NCBI GenBank assembly: GCA_944386965.1
Contig: CALXDE010000265.1
Location: 1 to 56,116, forward strand
Length of the DNA: 56,116 bases
Direction of reading: 5' to 3'
DNA from: an uncultured Oscillospiraceae bacterium
GTDB taxonomy: Bacteria; Bacillota_A; Clostridia; Oscillospirales; Oscillospiraceae
In this document: piece by piece, positions 40,832-48,329 of the stretch
Numbering within the stretch: the stretch's first letter is position 1
Layout of the letters: every line of letters starts with the position of its first letter
Notes under the pieces: model-generated
The model's input: only the letters and a program-made list of their open reading frames with translations
What the model was told of the DNA's origin: nothing
Databases searched by the model: none
Made by a program: the position numbers and the translations under genes

Positions 40832-42581
40832 CGCCGTTATTTTTCTTAATCAGCTCCATGAATTTTTCTCCGGTAATCGACTCATTTTCAAAGAGATATT
40901 CTGCTAAGCGTTTAATTTCGGGAAGGTTTTCAGAAACCGTTTGCTTTGCCTTATGATAGCAACCATCCAAAATTACAGAGACTTCCTTGTCCGTTTCCGC
41001 CTGCATCTGCGGAGAGCAGTCATAAGACCTGCGTCCGCCAAGGTACACGTCTTCCTGTTTTACGATGCAGGTAAGATGTTTTCCAAATCCGAAACGCATA
41101 ACCATATCCTTTGCCAGATCCGTAGCTTTCTCCAAATCATTGGAAGCGCCGGTTGTCACACTGCCAAAGACAATATCTTCCGCAGCCCTTCCGGCCAGAA
41201 GTACGGTTATCTCATTCATCATCTCTTCTTTGGATTTTAAATATGTTTCTTCTGCCGGAGCCTGCATTACATATCCTAGCGCCCCTTTCGTCCTTGGGAT
41301 GATGGATATTTTCTGTACCGGCTTGCTTCCGGCAACCTTAACTGCGGTAAACGCATGCCCGATTTCATGGAAAGCTACGATTTTCTTTTCTTTCTCATTT
41401 AAAACCCGGTCAACCTTCTCCCTGCCGACAAGGACAGTTTCTATGCTGGCAATCAGGTCGTTTTGAGTAATCGCCTCCCGGCTATCTTTTACAGCGGCAA
41501 TCGCAGCCTCATTTACCATATTGGCAAGTTCAGCGCCGGATACTCCAACTGTCTGCAGGGCTAATGCCTTTAAGTCCACGTCATCTGCCAGTTTAACATC
41601 TTTCGTATGTACTTTTAAGATAGCTTCCCTTCCGTTTACATCCGGAAGTTCCACTTCAATACGCCGGTCAAACCGCCCAGGGCGAAGAATTGCCGGATCC
41701 AGCCCTTCCGGACGGTTGGTGGCACCAAGTACAACGATTCCCGTATCCGTGCCGAAACCGTCCATTTCCGTGAGCAGCTGGTTTAGGGTCTGCTCATATT
41801 CAGAGTTCGATCCCATTCCGCGGCGTTTGGCTATGGCATCGATCTCATCAATAAAAATAATGCATGGCGCCTTCTTTTTTGCCTCCTTAAAAAGGCTGCG
41901 CACCCTTGAAGCGCCGAGGCCGACAAACATCTCCACAAAATCGGATCCTGATAATGAATAAAACGGCACTTTTGCTTCCCCTGCCACGGCCTTTGCCAGA
42001 AGAGTTTTACCGGTACCTGGAGGGCCTACCAGCAGTGCGCCTTTTGGCAGTTTAGCGCCTGCATCGGCATACTTTTTGCTGTCATGCAGGAAATCCACGA
42101 TTTCTTTTAAGGACTCCTTCGCTTCCTCCTGCCCCGCGACATCGGCAAATGTGATGGTCGCATTTTCTACTTCGTAGGTTTTTCCATTTGACCGGGAAGA
42201 CACCATTTTAAATATGTAGTAGAAGAAAAAGCCATAGAATGCCAGGCTGACAAGGGATGAAATCATTCTGGCTCCATCCACCGTTGATAACCGTTCAATA
42301 TCCACGTCTGCTTCCAATAACCGGTCCGTTAAGCTTTCATCCTCCATCCTGTCCGTAACATAGCCGGCTCCGGTATCGGTAATCGCTGTAATCTGGGTAT
42401 CACTTACCTGCACGGATTCGATATGGCCGGCATCTACTTCTTTAATAAAATCCGAATAGCTTATGGTATGGTATGTCTGCCTTGTCCCGCTTGAAAGTGC
42501 TGTCATAATCGTGGTAAGCGACATGGCAATGCAGAACAAGATCAGGATCATATTGATGTTTGGTTTTTTGCTTCCGTTCAA
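40794..42581 (-). CDS. ftsH: FtsH AAA+ membrane protease
   Basis: FtsH extracts and degrades membrane proteins, including jammed SecY. The 595-aa product has two TM segments (about 10-30 and 107-125), Walker A 'GPPGTGKT' (about 183), Walker B 'IIFIDEIDAI', the second region of homology 'ATNRPEGLDPAILRPGRFDRR', and zinc motif HEIGH (about 401) with a downstream Asp ('TGASNDLEKAT'). The C-terminus ends 'CENCAGQKI', with a CxxC not typical of the family. The start is TTG, nine bases after AGGAAGGAG. It is an extra copy relative to the expected chromosomal gene. It lies near SPFH and NfeD genes. Confidence 0.95.
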   Translation of the reverse strand: MNGSKKPNINMILILFCIAMSLTTIMTALSSGTRQTYHTISYSDFIKEVDAGHIESVQVSDTQITAITDTGAGYVTDRMEDESLTDRLLEADVDIERLSTVDGARMISSLVSLAFYGFFFYYIFKMVSSRSNGKTYEVENATITFADVAGQEEAKESLKEIVDFLHDSKKYADAGAKLPKGALLVGPPGTGKTLLAKAVAGEAKVPFYSLSGSDFVEMFVGLGASRVRSLFKEAKKKAPCIIFIDEIDAIAKRRGMGSNSEYEQTLNQLLTEMDGFGTDTGIVVLGATNRPEGLDPAILRPGRFDRRIEVELPDVNGREAILKVHTKDVKLADDVDLKALALQTVGVSGAELANMVNEAAIAAVKDSREAITQNDLIASIETVLVGREKVDRVLNEKEKKIVAFHEIGHAFTAVKVAGSKPVQKISIIPRTKGALGYVMQAPAEETYLKSKEEMMNEITVLLAGRAAEDIVFGSVTTGASNDLEKATDLAKDMVMRFGFGKHLTCIVKQEDVYLGGRRSYDCSPQMQAETDKEVSVILDGCYHKAKQTVSENLPEIKRLAEYLFENESITGEKFMELIKKNNGGDLCENCAGQKI

Positions 42582-42584
42582 TCT

Positions 42585-42800
42585 TCAAATCTCCTTCCTG
42601 CTGTCTTCTGCCGCTATTAGCCGGCGACAACTTCTTTTGTTTTTTCAACCCTTTCGCAAGCCACTCGTTTTAAACCTGTTATTCGAACAATCAAATTATT
42701 CCTTGACTGTTGTACTTCGCATATAAGGATGCAGCTAAAAACAGCAAACCTATTAAAGCCGTAAATATCATCAACACAACACCAGTCTTTATAATATTGC
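42585..42800 (-). pseudogene. Possible small membrane peptide cut by the MITE
   Basis: Just left of the MITE a minus-strand frame reads GVVLMIFTALIGLLFLAASL then YAKYNSQGII and stop (about 42700-42800), a single TM segment with no convincing start on this side. It may be the 3' part of a small gene interrupted by the MITE. The remaining bases to the ftsH start hold nothing I can identify. Confidence 0.3.
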
Positions 42801-43047
42801 CGCCTAACACTCGTGACTTCAGTCATGAGATACAGGCGGCAGCAGGTTTAAAACGCTGTAAGCTGAGATTTCCTGTTTCTCATTGTATTGCCATAGGCTA
42901 GGTGCAACCACATCCCAGTGTCCGGAGCTTGGCATCACCCCGGAGTGGTAGGAACCGAAGTCTTGCTGCATCACGCCTCTGCTCAACAACCCGCTTCATC
43001 TGCCGCGGACTCTTGCAAGCCCGTGACTTCAGTCATGGGTTATTGAC
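42798..43047 (-). mobile_element. 250-bp MITE with IscB-type ends and structured core
   Basis: The right part ends in GGTTATTGAC (to 43047), the same terminus as the IscB element at 50150-50159. A hairpin of CCCATGACT and AGTCACGGG (43020-43039) sits at this left end, and a matching hairpin CTCATGACT and AGTCACGAG (about 42810-42829), flanked by complementary TGCCGCCT and AGGCGGCA, sits at the other end. No coding frame exists between. The core is GC-rich and structured like an omega-RNA scaffold. It is best seen as a non-autonomous IS200/IS605-derived element. Confidence 0.7.
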
Positions 43048-43083
43048 TTCTGTATGTGGAGTGAAAGCCGCCGGGGATGTTAT

Positions 43084-43347
43084 TTAATTAGTCGCATATC
43101 TTGCATTTAATTCCTGCATAAATTCCGGTATTGCACAGGCAAATCCCTTCCATACTTCTTCCCCCTTGCTATCTGTAATCGCAATCTCCCCATTCATATC
43201 CAAAGAAGCGTCCATACCGTTGTACTTTTTCATAGATTCAAACGGAAATTCTACATTGTAGAATTGTAAGAATCCTGTATCAATTTCATTCCATTTCTCC
43301 CAATAAAATAAAGGAATATCAAAGAGTTTTTCTGTATTTCTTTCCAT
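43084..43347 (-). CDS. Hypothetical protein, 87 aa
   Basis: A compact acidic product with aromatic positions ('PLFYWEKWNEIDTGFLQFY') and a beta-hairpin-like middle ('MNGEIAITDSKGEEVWKGFA'). No family recognised. AATGGAGG lies eight bases before the ATG. It is squeezed between the truncated TnpB and the MITE, with no visible promoter of its own, so it may be transcribed from upstream. Confidence 0.6.
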   Translation of the reverse strand: MERNTEKLFDIPLFYWEKWNEIDTGFLQFYNVEFPFESMKKYNGMDASLDMNGEIAITDSKGEEVWKGFACAIPEFMQELNARYATN

Positions 43348-43393
43348 TTACATAACCTCCATTACTTCGATTTTTTAGTCAACTTGGATATTG

Positions 43394-44275
43394 TTAAAAA
43401 AACAGTATCCACACCATGTTTGCTACAATTCTTAATGTATGGATTAAACGGTCGTGCTTTTTCTTAAACGGGCCGTATGCCCTTTGGCAGAACTTCCGGT
43501 CCGGCGCCGTACCGCTTTTGTTGCTGTTCCTTAGCAGGAATGCGGAATACAGATCCCGCTGGATCCTATCCCCGCCTACGTCCGTCCACCGGGCGGATAA
43601 GGGCTTTTTATGGAAGTCATCAGTTACATGATCATACTGACTGGCCTTAAACTTTCTGGTATTGACTTTTACCAGTTTCCCGCCGAGACAGTTTAATTTC
43701 TGCCCTAGGATGCGGATGAACATAGCCGGCGCCCTGGAAGTGATACTCCTGCCGAACCGCCTTTTGGACTTGAAGCGGCCGTTTTCATCGGTTCTGGTTT
43801 CCCCGGCCCGTTTGGCCAGGGCCTTAAAGTCCATATCTTCCACAAAAAAGCAGCTTGCATCAGCAATCAGGTCATTGGCCAGGCGTTCATGGCACTGCTT
43901 TACGATGGCGGCACGTTTCCGGCAGACGGCCTTCAGCCGGAACAAAACCTTCCGGTAGGTATTTGACCGGTGCCATTTATGCCGCCCCTTTTTGACAGTA
44001 CCCTGAGCAGTGTAATTATCAAGGTTCATGGTTCTCCTGGATCGGTCCATGCGCCGCATAAGGCGTGCCTTTTCTTTTTCGGCAGGAGCCGCCTCTTTTG
44101 CCAGTACCTTTAAGGTACAGCGTTTTGCGGATACCGCAGCCACGGTGGAAGGACCGATGTCAATGCCGCAGCGGCCGCCGCCTATGACATGTTTTGCCGG
44201 AGGCTTTCCTTCCAGAATCAGCTGGAGATAATACTGCGGCCGGCTGCCTTCCATCCTATTTTTTTCCCCCCACTA
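43394..44275 (-). pseudogene. tnpB: TnpB-family RuvC nuclease, N-terminally truncated
   Basis: TnpB is the RNA-guided nuclease of IS200/IS605 elements and ancestor of Cas12. This remnant begins at the family strand 'YYLQLILEG' and keeps RuvC-I (D32 in 'GIDIGPSTVAA'), RuvC-II (E139 in 'FFVEDMDF') and RuvC-III (D234 in 'RIQRDLYSAF'), so the catalytic triad is present. The N-terminal recognition region, usually 150-200 residues in this subgroup, is missing: the frame starts only about 25 bases after the SPFH gene stop. No hairpin end is seen on either side. It is therefore a decayed fragment, though a short protein from 44254 could still be made. Confidence 0.82.
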
Positions 44276-44280
44276 TTGCA

Positions 44281-45285
44281 TCAAAGTTTGTCATATCCAT
44301 TCGGCCATTCCTCTGTGCCGTCTTCCGGGAGATCCTTTTTCTCATCCTTCCCGATTTCCGTCACTGACTTCACCAGTCCGGCAAGATTTTGGATCTCCGA
44401 CGGGATAATGATTTTGGTCGCTCGGCCATTGGCGGCAGCGGCAAATGCTTCCAGAGCTTTAAGCTGCAGGACGGAGCTGTCCGCCCCGGCTTCCTTCAAA
44501 TAGCGGATGCCGTCTGCCTGGGCCTGCTGCACGGTACGCACCGCTTCCGCCTGCCCTTCCGCTTCCTTGATCTTCCTCTGCTTTTCGGCTTCCGCCTTTA
44601 AAATGGCAGCTTCTTTTTCCGCCTCAGCATTTAGTACCGCAGACTCCTTGTTTCCTTCTGCCACCAGGATCATAGACTTCTTTTCGCCTTCTGCACGGAG
44701 AATTGCTTCTCTTCTCTCGCGTTCTGCCTTCATCTGCTTTTCCATCGCTTCCTGGATGGCCGCAGGCGGGATGATATTCTTAAGCTCTACTCTTGTGATC
44801 TTGATTCCCCAAGGGTCTGTAGCTTCATCGAGGGATACCCTCATTTTGTTGTTAATTACTTCTCTGGAGGTAAGCGTGTCATCTAATTCCATTTCGCCGA
44901 TAATATTCCTGAGGTTCGTTGCCGTCAGGTTTTCGATAGCCATGATCGGGCGCTCCACGCCGTAAGCAAACAGCTTCGGATCCGTGACGTAGTAAAATAC
45001 GACCGTGTCGATCTGCATGGTGACATTATCCTTTGTGATAACCGGCTGTGGTTTAAAGTCCTCCACTTGCTCCCTTAAATCCACGCGTTTTACGATTCGA
45101 TCCAGGAAGGGAAGCAGGATATGGATTCCGGTATTGTAGGTAGCCAGATATGTACCCAAACGCTCCACCACAATTGCCCTGGACTGCGGTACGATCTTCA
45201 CGCAGGATGCGATGATCATTACTACGACAAGCGCAATGACCATGAACATGGAAACTCCTCCAATAATGTCAAACAGTGTACTCAT
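44281..45285 (-). CDS. SPFH/band 7 membrane-scaffold protein
   Basis: SPFH proteins form membrane microdomain scaffolds and often associate with FtsH. The 334-aa product has one N-terminal TM segment (about 10-30), the SPFH domain ('IVPQSRAIVVERLGTY', 'DRIVKRVDLREQ', 'WGIKITRVELKNI'), then a long helical coiled coil rich in Ala, Glu and Lys (about 175-265) and a charged tail. The layout is that of stomatin/QmcA-type proteins. It overlaps the NfeD gene by 17 bases, the standard NfeD-SPFH pairing. Its stop adjoins the TnpB remnant, which may mark a deletion junction. Confidence 0.93.
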   Translation of the reverse strand: MSTLFDIIGGVSMFMVIALVVVMIIASCVKIVPQSRAIVVERLGTYLATYNTGIHILLPFLDRIVKRVDLREQVEDFKPQPVITKDNVTMQIDTVVFYYVTDPKLFAYGVERPIMAIENLTATNLRNIIGEMELDDTLTSREVINNKMRVSLDEATDPWGIKITRVELKNIIPPAAIQEAMEKQMKAERERREAILRAEGEKKSMILVAEGNKESAVLNAEAEKEAAILKAEAEKQRKIKEAEGQAEAVRTVQQAQADGIRYLKEAGADSSVLQLKALEAFAAAANGRATKIIIPSEIQNLAGLVKSVTEIGKDEKKDLPEDGTEEWPNGYDKL

Positions 45286-45733
45286 ATGTTTTCTCCTCTT
45301 TTCTCTCTTTTTCGATGATCAGTTTTGCTCCTTCGATCCGCAAAACCTTTGCCGGCTCATACGGCTGGAAAATTTCGCTGTCGTCCGCCGCCCTGGCCGT
45401 CCAGGTCATTCCGGAACAGATCACGCTTCCGGTCCCTTCCAGGTTGTTGACTGCTTCCCGGACAACGGCCGTCTTTCCTATCACCCGGTCGGCGTTTAAG
45501 TGCTCGCCCTTTGTCTTTTTAAGCAGCCGTTTCGTCATCGGGCGAAGCCCTGCGATCATAACGGCGGACCCAATGCAGAAAATTCCCAACTGCCATGCAC
45601 CGTTAAGTCCGGCAGCCGCGGCAATCATGGAAAGCAGCGCACCCACGGCAAACCAGATACTGACCAGGTTTACGGTAAGTGCCTCAATAATCAAGCATCC
45701 GATACATAACCCGGCCCATAGATATACATCCAT
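45269..45733 (-). CDS. NfeD-family membrane protein
   Basis: The 154-aa product has three to four TM segments in the first 80 residues ('YLWAGLCIGCLIIEALTVNL') followed by a C-terminal OB-fold ('LNADRVIGKTAVVREAVNNL', 'GSVICSGMTWTARA'), the short NfeD form. NfeD proteins partner with SPFH proteins encoded next to them. The start MDVYLW is six bases from GAGGAGGA; a GTG two codons earlier is less likely. It leads the NfeD-SPFH pair under a class II promoter. Confidence 0.9.
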   Translation of the reverse strand: MDVYLWAGLCIGCLIIEALTVNLVSIWFAVGALLSMIAAAAGLNGAWQLGIFCIGSAVMIAGLRPMTKRLLKKTKGEHLNADRVIGKTAVVREAVNNLEGTGSVICSGMTWTARAADDSEIFQPYEPAKVLRIEGAKLIIEKERKEEKTYEYTV

Positions 45734-45767
45734 ACACACTCCTCCTCATATATTTTTTGATATGGAA

Positions 45768-45796
45768 ATTATGGGGATTTTTTCTTTTTAATTGGC
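45768..45796 (-). promoter_or_regulatory. Class II promoter of NfeD-SPFH
   Basis: Minus-strand GCCAAT, 17 nt, CATAAT (45768-45773), then GAGGAGGA and the ATG. Confidence 0.6.
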
Positions 45797-46573
45797 TTTT
45801 TGCGCGTTTGCGCTGATTTCAAGGTCGACGTTCACCTTATGGGATGCTTCTTCCGGCGTAAGCCCGCGCATCACCCAGCGCATGGCGGGGACATAACCGG
45901 ACGGATCGTGGATGCTTTCGCGGATATAATTGCAAGTTTCCGGCCCGATGACCGGCTCAAGCTCTGCCTGTTTCAGTTCCGAAAATCGATCCTTTCCGCC
46001 TGTTTTTAAAGCAGCGTAGTCCTTGAAGGAAGGGGTGTCGATTTTAAGAAACCGTCTGAGATTTTCCCTGCCTGTTTCCGTGAGGATATCTGGCGATTTC
46101 CTAGGGCTGCTACTCAACTTAATCTTTGTCTGCGGCAGGGTTGGCGGCGTATTAATGATCTTTGCGCCGTATTTTGCCGCCTGGTCAACCAGATCGTTCC
46201 ATTTATTACCGGAATGTCCCTTGACCCAGGAAAACTGGATATTGATTTTTTCTCTGTATTTATTAATCTGAGCGGCGTAACGGATCGTGTAATCCTTATT
46301 AGCCCTCCACTGGTGGTCCGGCCACTTTCCGACGCCTTCGTAGTCATGATGGATGATGAGATCTGTCACACCGGCCAGGATTGCCTTTTCAATGACCATC
46401 TCCGCTGCCCGGATCTCGCCGTTAATATTCCAGCCGTTTGAGGCGGCTGCCGCCCGACCGGTTTCATGGAATACCTGTGGAGCTTCTCCGTCAATCAAAA
46501 GGACAGCACCGCATCCATAGATTCCAAGGCTTTTGTTATAGCTTCCGTCTGTATATGCTTCTGCTCTTTTCAA
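45788..46573 (-). CDS. Ribonuclease H with C-terminal extension
   Basis: RNase HI removes RNA from RNA-DNA hybrids. The first 145 residues carry the fold and catalytic residues: Asp in 'YTDGSYN', Glu in 'NGEIRAAEM', Asp in 'IIHHDYEGV' and Asp in 'GHSGNKWNDLVDQAA'. About 115 further residues form an extension without recognised motifs. The start is TTG, ten bases after AGGAGG. It is the third gene after a 129-aa protein and a zinc-ribbon protein. With RecD2, UvrD and RusA it adds to the DNA-maintenance set. Confidence 0.92.
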   Translation of the reverse strand: MKRAEAYTDGSYNKSLGIYGCGAVLLIDGEAPQVFHETGRAAAASNGWNINGEIRAAEMVIEKAILAGVTDLIIHHDYEGVGKWPDHQWRANKDYTIRYAAQINKYREKINIQFSWVKGHSGNKWNDLVDQAAKYGAKIINTPPTLPQTKIKLSSSPRKSPDILTETGRENLRRFLKIDTPSFKDYAALKTGGKDRFSELKQAELEPVIGPETCNYIRESIHDPSGYVPAMRWVMRGLTPEEASHKVNVDLEISANAQKAN

Positions 46574-46602
46574 TTTTTAGCTACCTCCTACCGCTTTTTT
46601 CC

Positions 46603-46809
46603 TTAATGAACACGTCTTCTGATCTTTTGCTGCGACATTAGTTTCTGACATTTCGGGCAAATATTTCCATGTTTTGGATGATAAATCCAATCTTTTGTTT
46701 TCTCTTTAATTGTCGAAATCGTCATGCTATTTTTGTAATATTTTCCAATTAAGTCGCCGCATACGCCGCATGTGACGCTTACAAAGACAGCTGCCTTTTT
46801 TCCTCTCAT
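46603..46809 (-). CDS. Small zinc-ribbon protein, 68 aa
   Basis: Two CxxC pairs (CGVC near residue 14 and CPKC near 51) form a likely Cys4 zinc ribbon; the C-terminus is basic (QQKIRRRVH). The ATG overlaps the stop of the 129-aa gene (ATGA) and has GAGGA nine bases upstream. Probably a nucleic-acid-binding or assembly factor; no specific function assigned. Confidence 0.8.
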   Translation of the reverse strand: MRGKKAAVFVSVTCGVCGDLIGKYYKNSMTISTIKEKTKDWIYHPKHGNICPKCQKLMSQQKIRRRVH

Positions 46810-47195
46810 AGTGTTTCATCCTCCATGTTTTCTGTCGCCTGCGGATGAAATGTCAGCTGATAAAACCTTTTTACCTGCGTATCAAGCAGGGTTTCCATAT
46901 GACGACGCTCCGGCATAAAGTCTTTATCCGCCATGTAGGTGCCGTCTTTTTTCATGTCAACAAACGTGCCCCTGTCTGTTTTCCCGATATGGATAAGACT
47001 GCTCTGGAATACATCTTTTGAGCGGCAGTAATCCATAATCTCCTTCGGGGTATTTAAGTACATTGCCGAGCCGGTCTTTCCAGTACGAATAAAAACACCT
47101 ACCGGATACTTTGTTTCAGGGTCTTCGGCGATACATTTCAGGATGTATTTTGCCGGGATGATGAGCTGTTTTGTTTTTATGCTATTGTTAGCCAT
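46806..47195 (-). CDS. Hypothetical protein, 129 aa
   Basis: A soluble alpha/beta product with no recognised family ('LIIPAKYILKCIAEDPETKY', 'GVFIRTGKTGSAMYL'). AAGGAGG is eight bases before the ATG. It is first in the operon with the zinc-ribbon and RNase H genes. The 64 bases upstream contain CATTAT-like sequence that could be a -10, but no box or class II promoter is seen. Confidence 0.7.
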   Translation of the reverse strand: MANNSIKTKQLIIPAKYILKCIAEDPETKYPVGVFIRTGKTGSAMYLNTPKEIMDYCRSKDVFQSSLIHIGKTDRGTFVDMKKDGTYMADKDFMPERRHMETLLDTQVKRFYQLTFHPQATENMEDETL

Positions 47196-47245
47196 AGTGC
47201 TTGCCTCCTTAATTTTTGTGATAATGCTATCGCTTCTTATTTTTT

Positions 47246-47276
47246 AAAAAGGGAGCCGGCTATGCAGCCGTACTCC
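47246..47276 (-). terminator. Terminator overlapping the 67-aa gene stop
   Basis: Minus-strand GGGAG..GGCT and AGCC..CTCCC pair around GCAT, followed by a T run; the stop codon of the 67-aa gene lies in the stem-loop. Confidence 0.75.
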
Positions 47277-47466
47277 CCTCCAGATCTAACTCAATAAAAA
47301 CATACCTGTCTGTAGGCCTGTTCTTTACTTTTAATACCTGGCAGTCTGCAAACTGCCCGTCTTTTTCCCATTCTGCCTTCGGAAGGGTTTTATTGAACCC
47401 GTTTTCCGCATAAACCTGCACCTGCTTTTCTCCGTCCAAAATCTCAAGTAATTTGCGAAATAACAT
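47260..47466 (-). CDS. Hypothetical protein, 67 to 68 aa
   Basis: The start MLFRKLLEIL is seven bases from AAAGGAGA; the longer frame to 47514 lies in the leader. The product is short, with strand-like 'QVQVYAENGFNK' and 'DRYVFIELDLEG' segments. Unknown family. It has a box promoter (G) and a class II -10 in tandem, so it may respond to both programs. Confidence 0.7.
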   Translation of the reverse strand: MLFRKLLEILDGEKQVQVYAENGFNKTLPKAEWEKDGQFADCQVLKVKNRPTDRYVFIELDLEGSTAA

Positions 47467-47530
47467 AATGGTTTCTCCTTTGCAGTTATATTTTTTTGAG
47501 ATGATGAATCCCATTTTCTTTGGTATATTA

Positions 47531-47559
47531 ATTATGAGATTTTTTTATGCTTTTTTGTG
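47531..47559 (-). promoter_or_regulatory. Class II promoter of the 67-aa gene
   Basis: Minus-strand CACAAA, 17 nt, CATAAT (47531-47536), located 32 nt downstream of the -10 of box promoter G. Confidence 0.5.
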
Positions 47560-47567
47560 ATATTCTT

Positions 47568-47623
47568 ATATTAGATGAACAAATGGTTTTTTACTGTTTG
47601 AAAAACTCACGGATAAGCGTTTT
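47568..47623 (-). promoter_or_regulatory. Box promoter G, upstream of the 67-aa gene
   Basis: Minus-strand AAAACGCTTATCCGTGA (47607-47623) precedes TAATAT (47568-47573) by exactly 33 nt; the -35 position reads CAGTAA. Confidence 0.7.
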
Positions 47624-47644
47624 CCCGTTTTTTCATATCCAAAA

Positions 47645-47690
47645 GAAAAACGCCACAGGCGGCTGAAGATTTTTTGCCGCCATGGCGCTT
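47645..47690 (-). terminator. Terminator of the SleB-type hydrolase gene
   Basis: Minus-strand GCGCCATGGCGGC and GCCGCCTGTGGCG form a long stem around an A/T-rich loop, followed by five T. Confidence 0.9.
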
Positions 47691-47726
47691 TGCCTTTGTC
47701 GTTATCTATTTTTTTAAGTCGTGCAA

Positions 47727-48314
47727 TTAAGCATAGCAATAGGTATGCCACTTTGTACGTATATGTACAACCCCCTGGGCCCCTTTCGCCTGGTATACGA
47801 CATTTCCGGGCAATACCGAGCCGTTTTCAAGAAGCCATCTGGCGTTCGCCCAGTTGGCTGCCGTTGGTTCTCTGTAATAGTTCCCATCTCTTGTGCATGC
47901 ATACTGTCCTTTCTGGAACACGACGTCTTTAATCGTGTTCGGAAACGCTCCGTGGTTGACCCTGTTTAACACTACGGACCCGACGTATCGCTGCTCCTCA
48001 TCAGAACATCCCTGCGCTTCGCCGCAGATCACATGTGCCAGTATATAAAGGTCTTCGTCCGTCCATGTTCTGTTGGCCTGCGCCTGGGCCTGTAACTGTG
48101 CGGCTTCTTCCTGATCTTCACGGATCTGCATCTTTTCTTCCGTTTCCTGATAGCTTCCCAGGATACCTTCTTCTGAAACTGCAGATCCATCTTCCGCCGC
48201 AACTTCTGCGATCTTTACGATCTCGGCAGGTGCTTCATCTGCCATTACCGGCATTGCGCTCATCATGGAAAAAGCCGCTGCCAGTACTGCCCTGATAAAA
48301 ATCTTTCTGTTCAT
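47727..48314 (-). CDS. SleB-type cell wall hydrolase (Hydrolase_2), secreted
   Basis: SleB-like enzymes are lytic transglycosylases acting on peptidoglycan. The 195-aa product has a signal peptide (residues 1-25, AMPVMADE), a Glu/Gln/Ala-rich linker and the catalytic domain (about 85-195) with 'ILAHVICGEAQG' (probable catalytic Glu), 'VGSVVLNRVNHGAFPNTIKDVVFQ' in parts and 'GQYACTRDG'. The ATG has no good Shine-Dalgarno: the sequence just upstream is the right end of the second IscB element. A strong GGAGAG with correct spacing lies on the other side of that element (about 50166-50171), so the insertion probably split the ribosome binding site from this gene. Confidence 0.9.
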   Translation of the reverse strand: MNRKIFIRAVLAAAFSMMSAMPVMADEAPAEIVKIAEVAAEDGSAVSEEGILGSYQETEEKMQIREDQEEAAQLQAQAQANRTWTDEDLYILAHVICGEAQGCSDEEQRYVGSVVLNRVNHGAFPNTIKDVVFQKGQYACTRDGNYYREPTAANWANARWLLENGSVLPGNVVYQAKGAQGVVHIRTKWHTYCYA

Positions 48315-48329
48315 CTTTCTTTTGCGCAG

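Noticed and set aside
42798..42841. MITE right-end hairpin as an ordinary terminator
   Set aside because: It lacks a T run on either strand and matches the hairpin at the other end of the same 250-bp segment.
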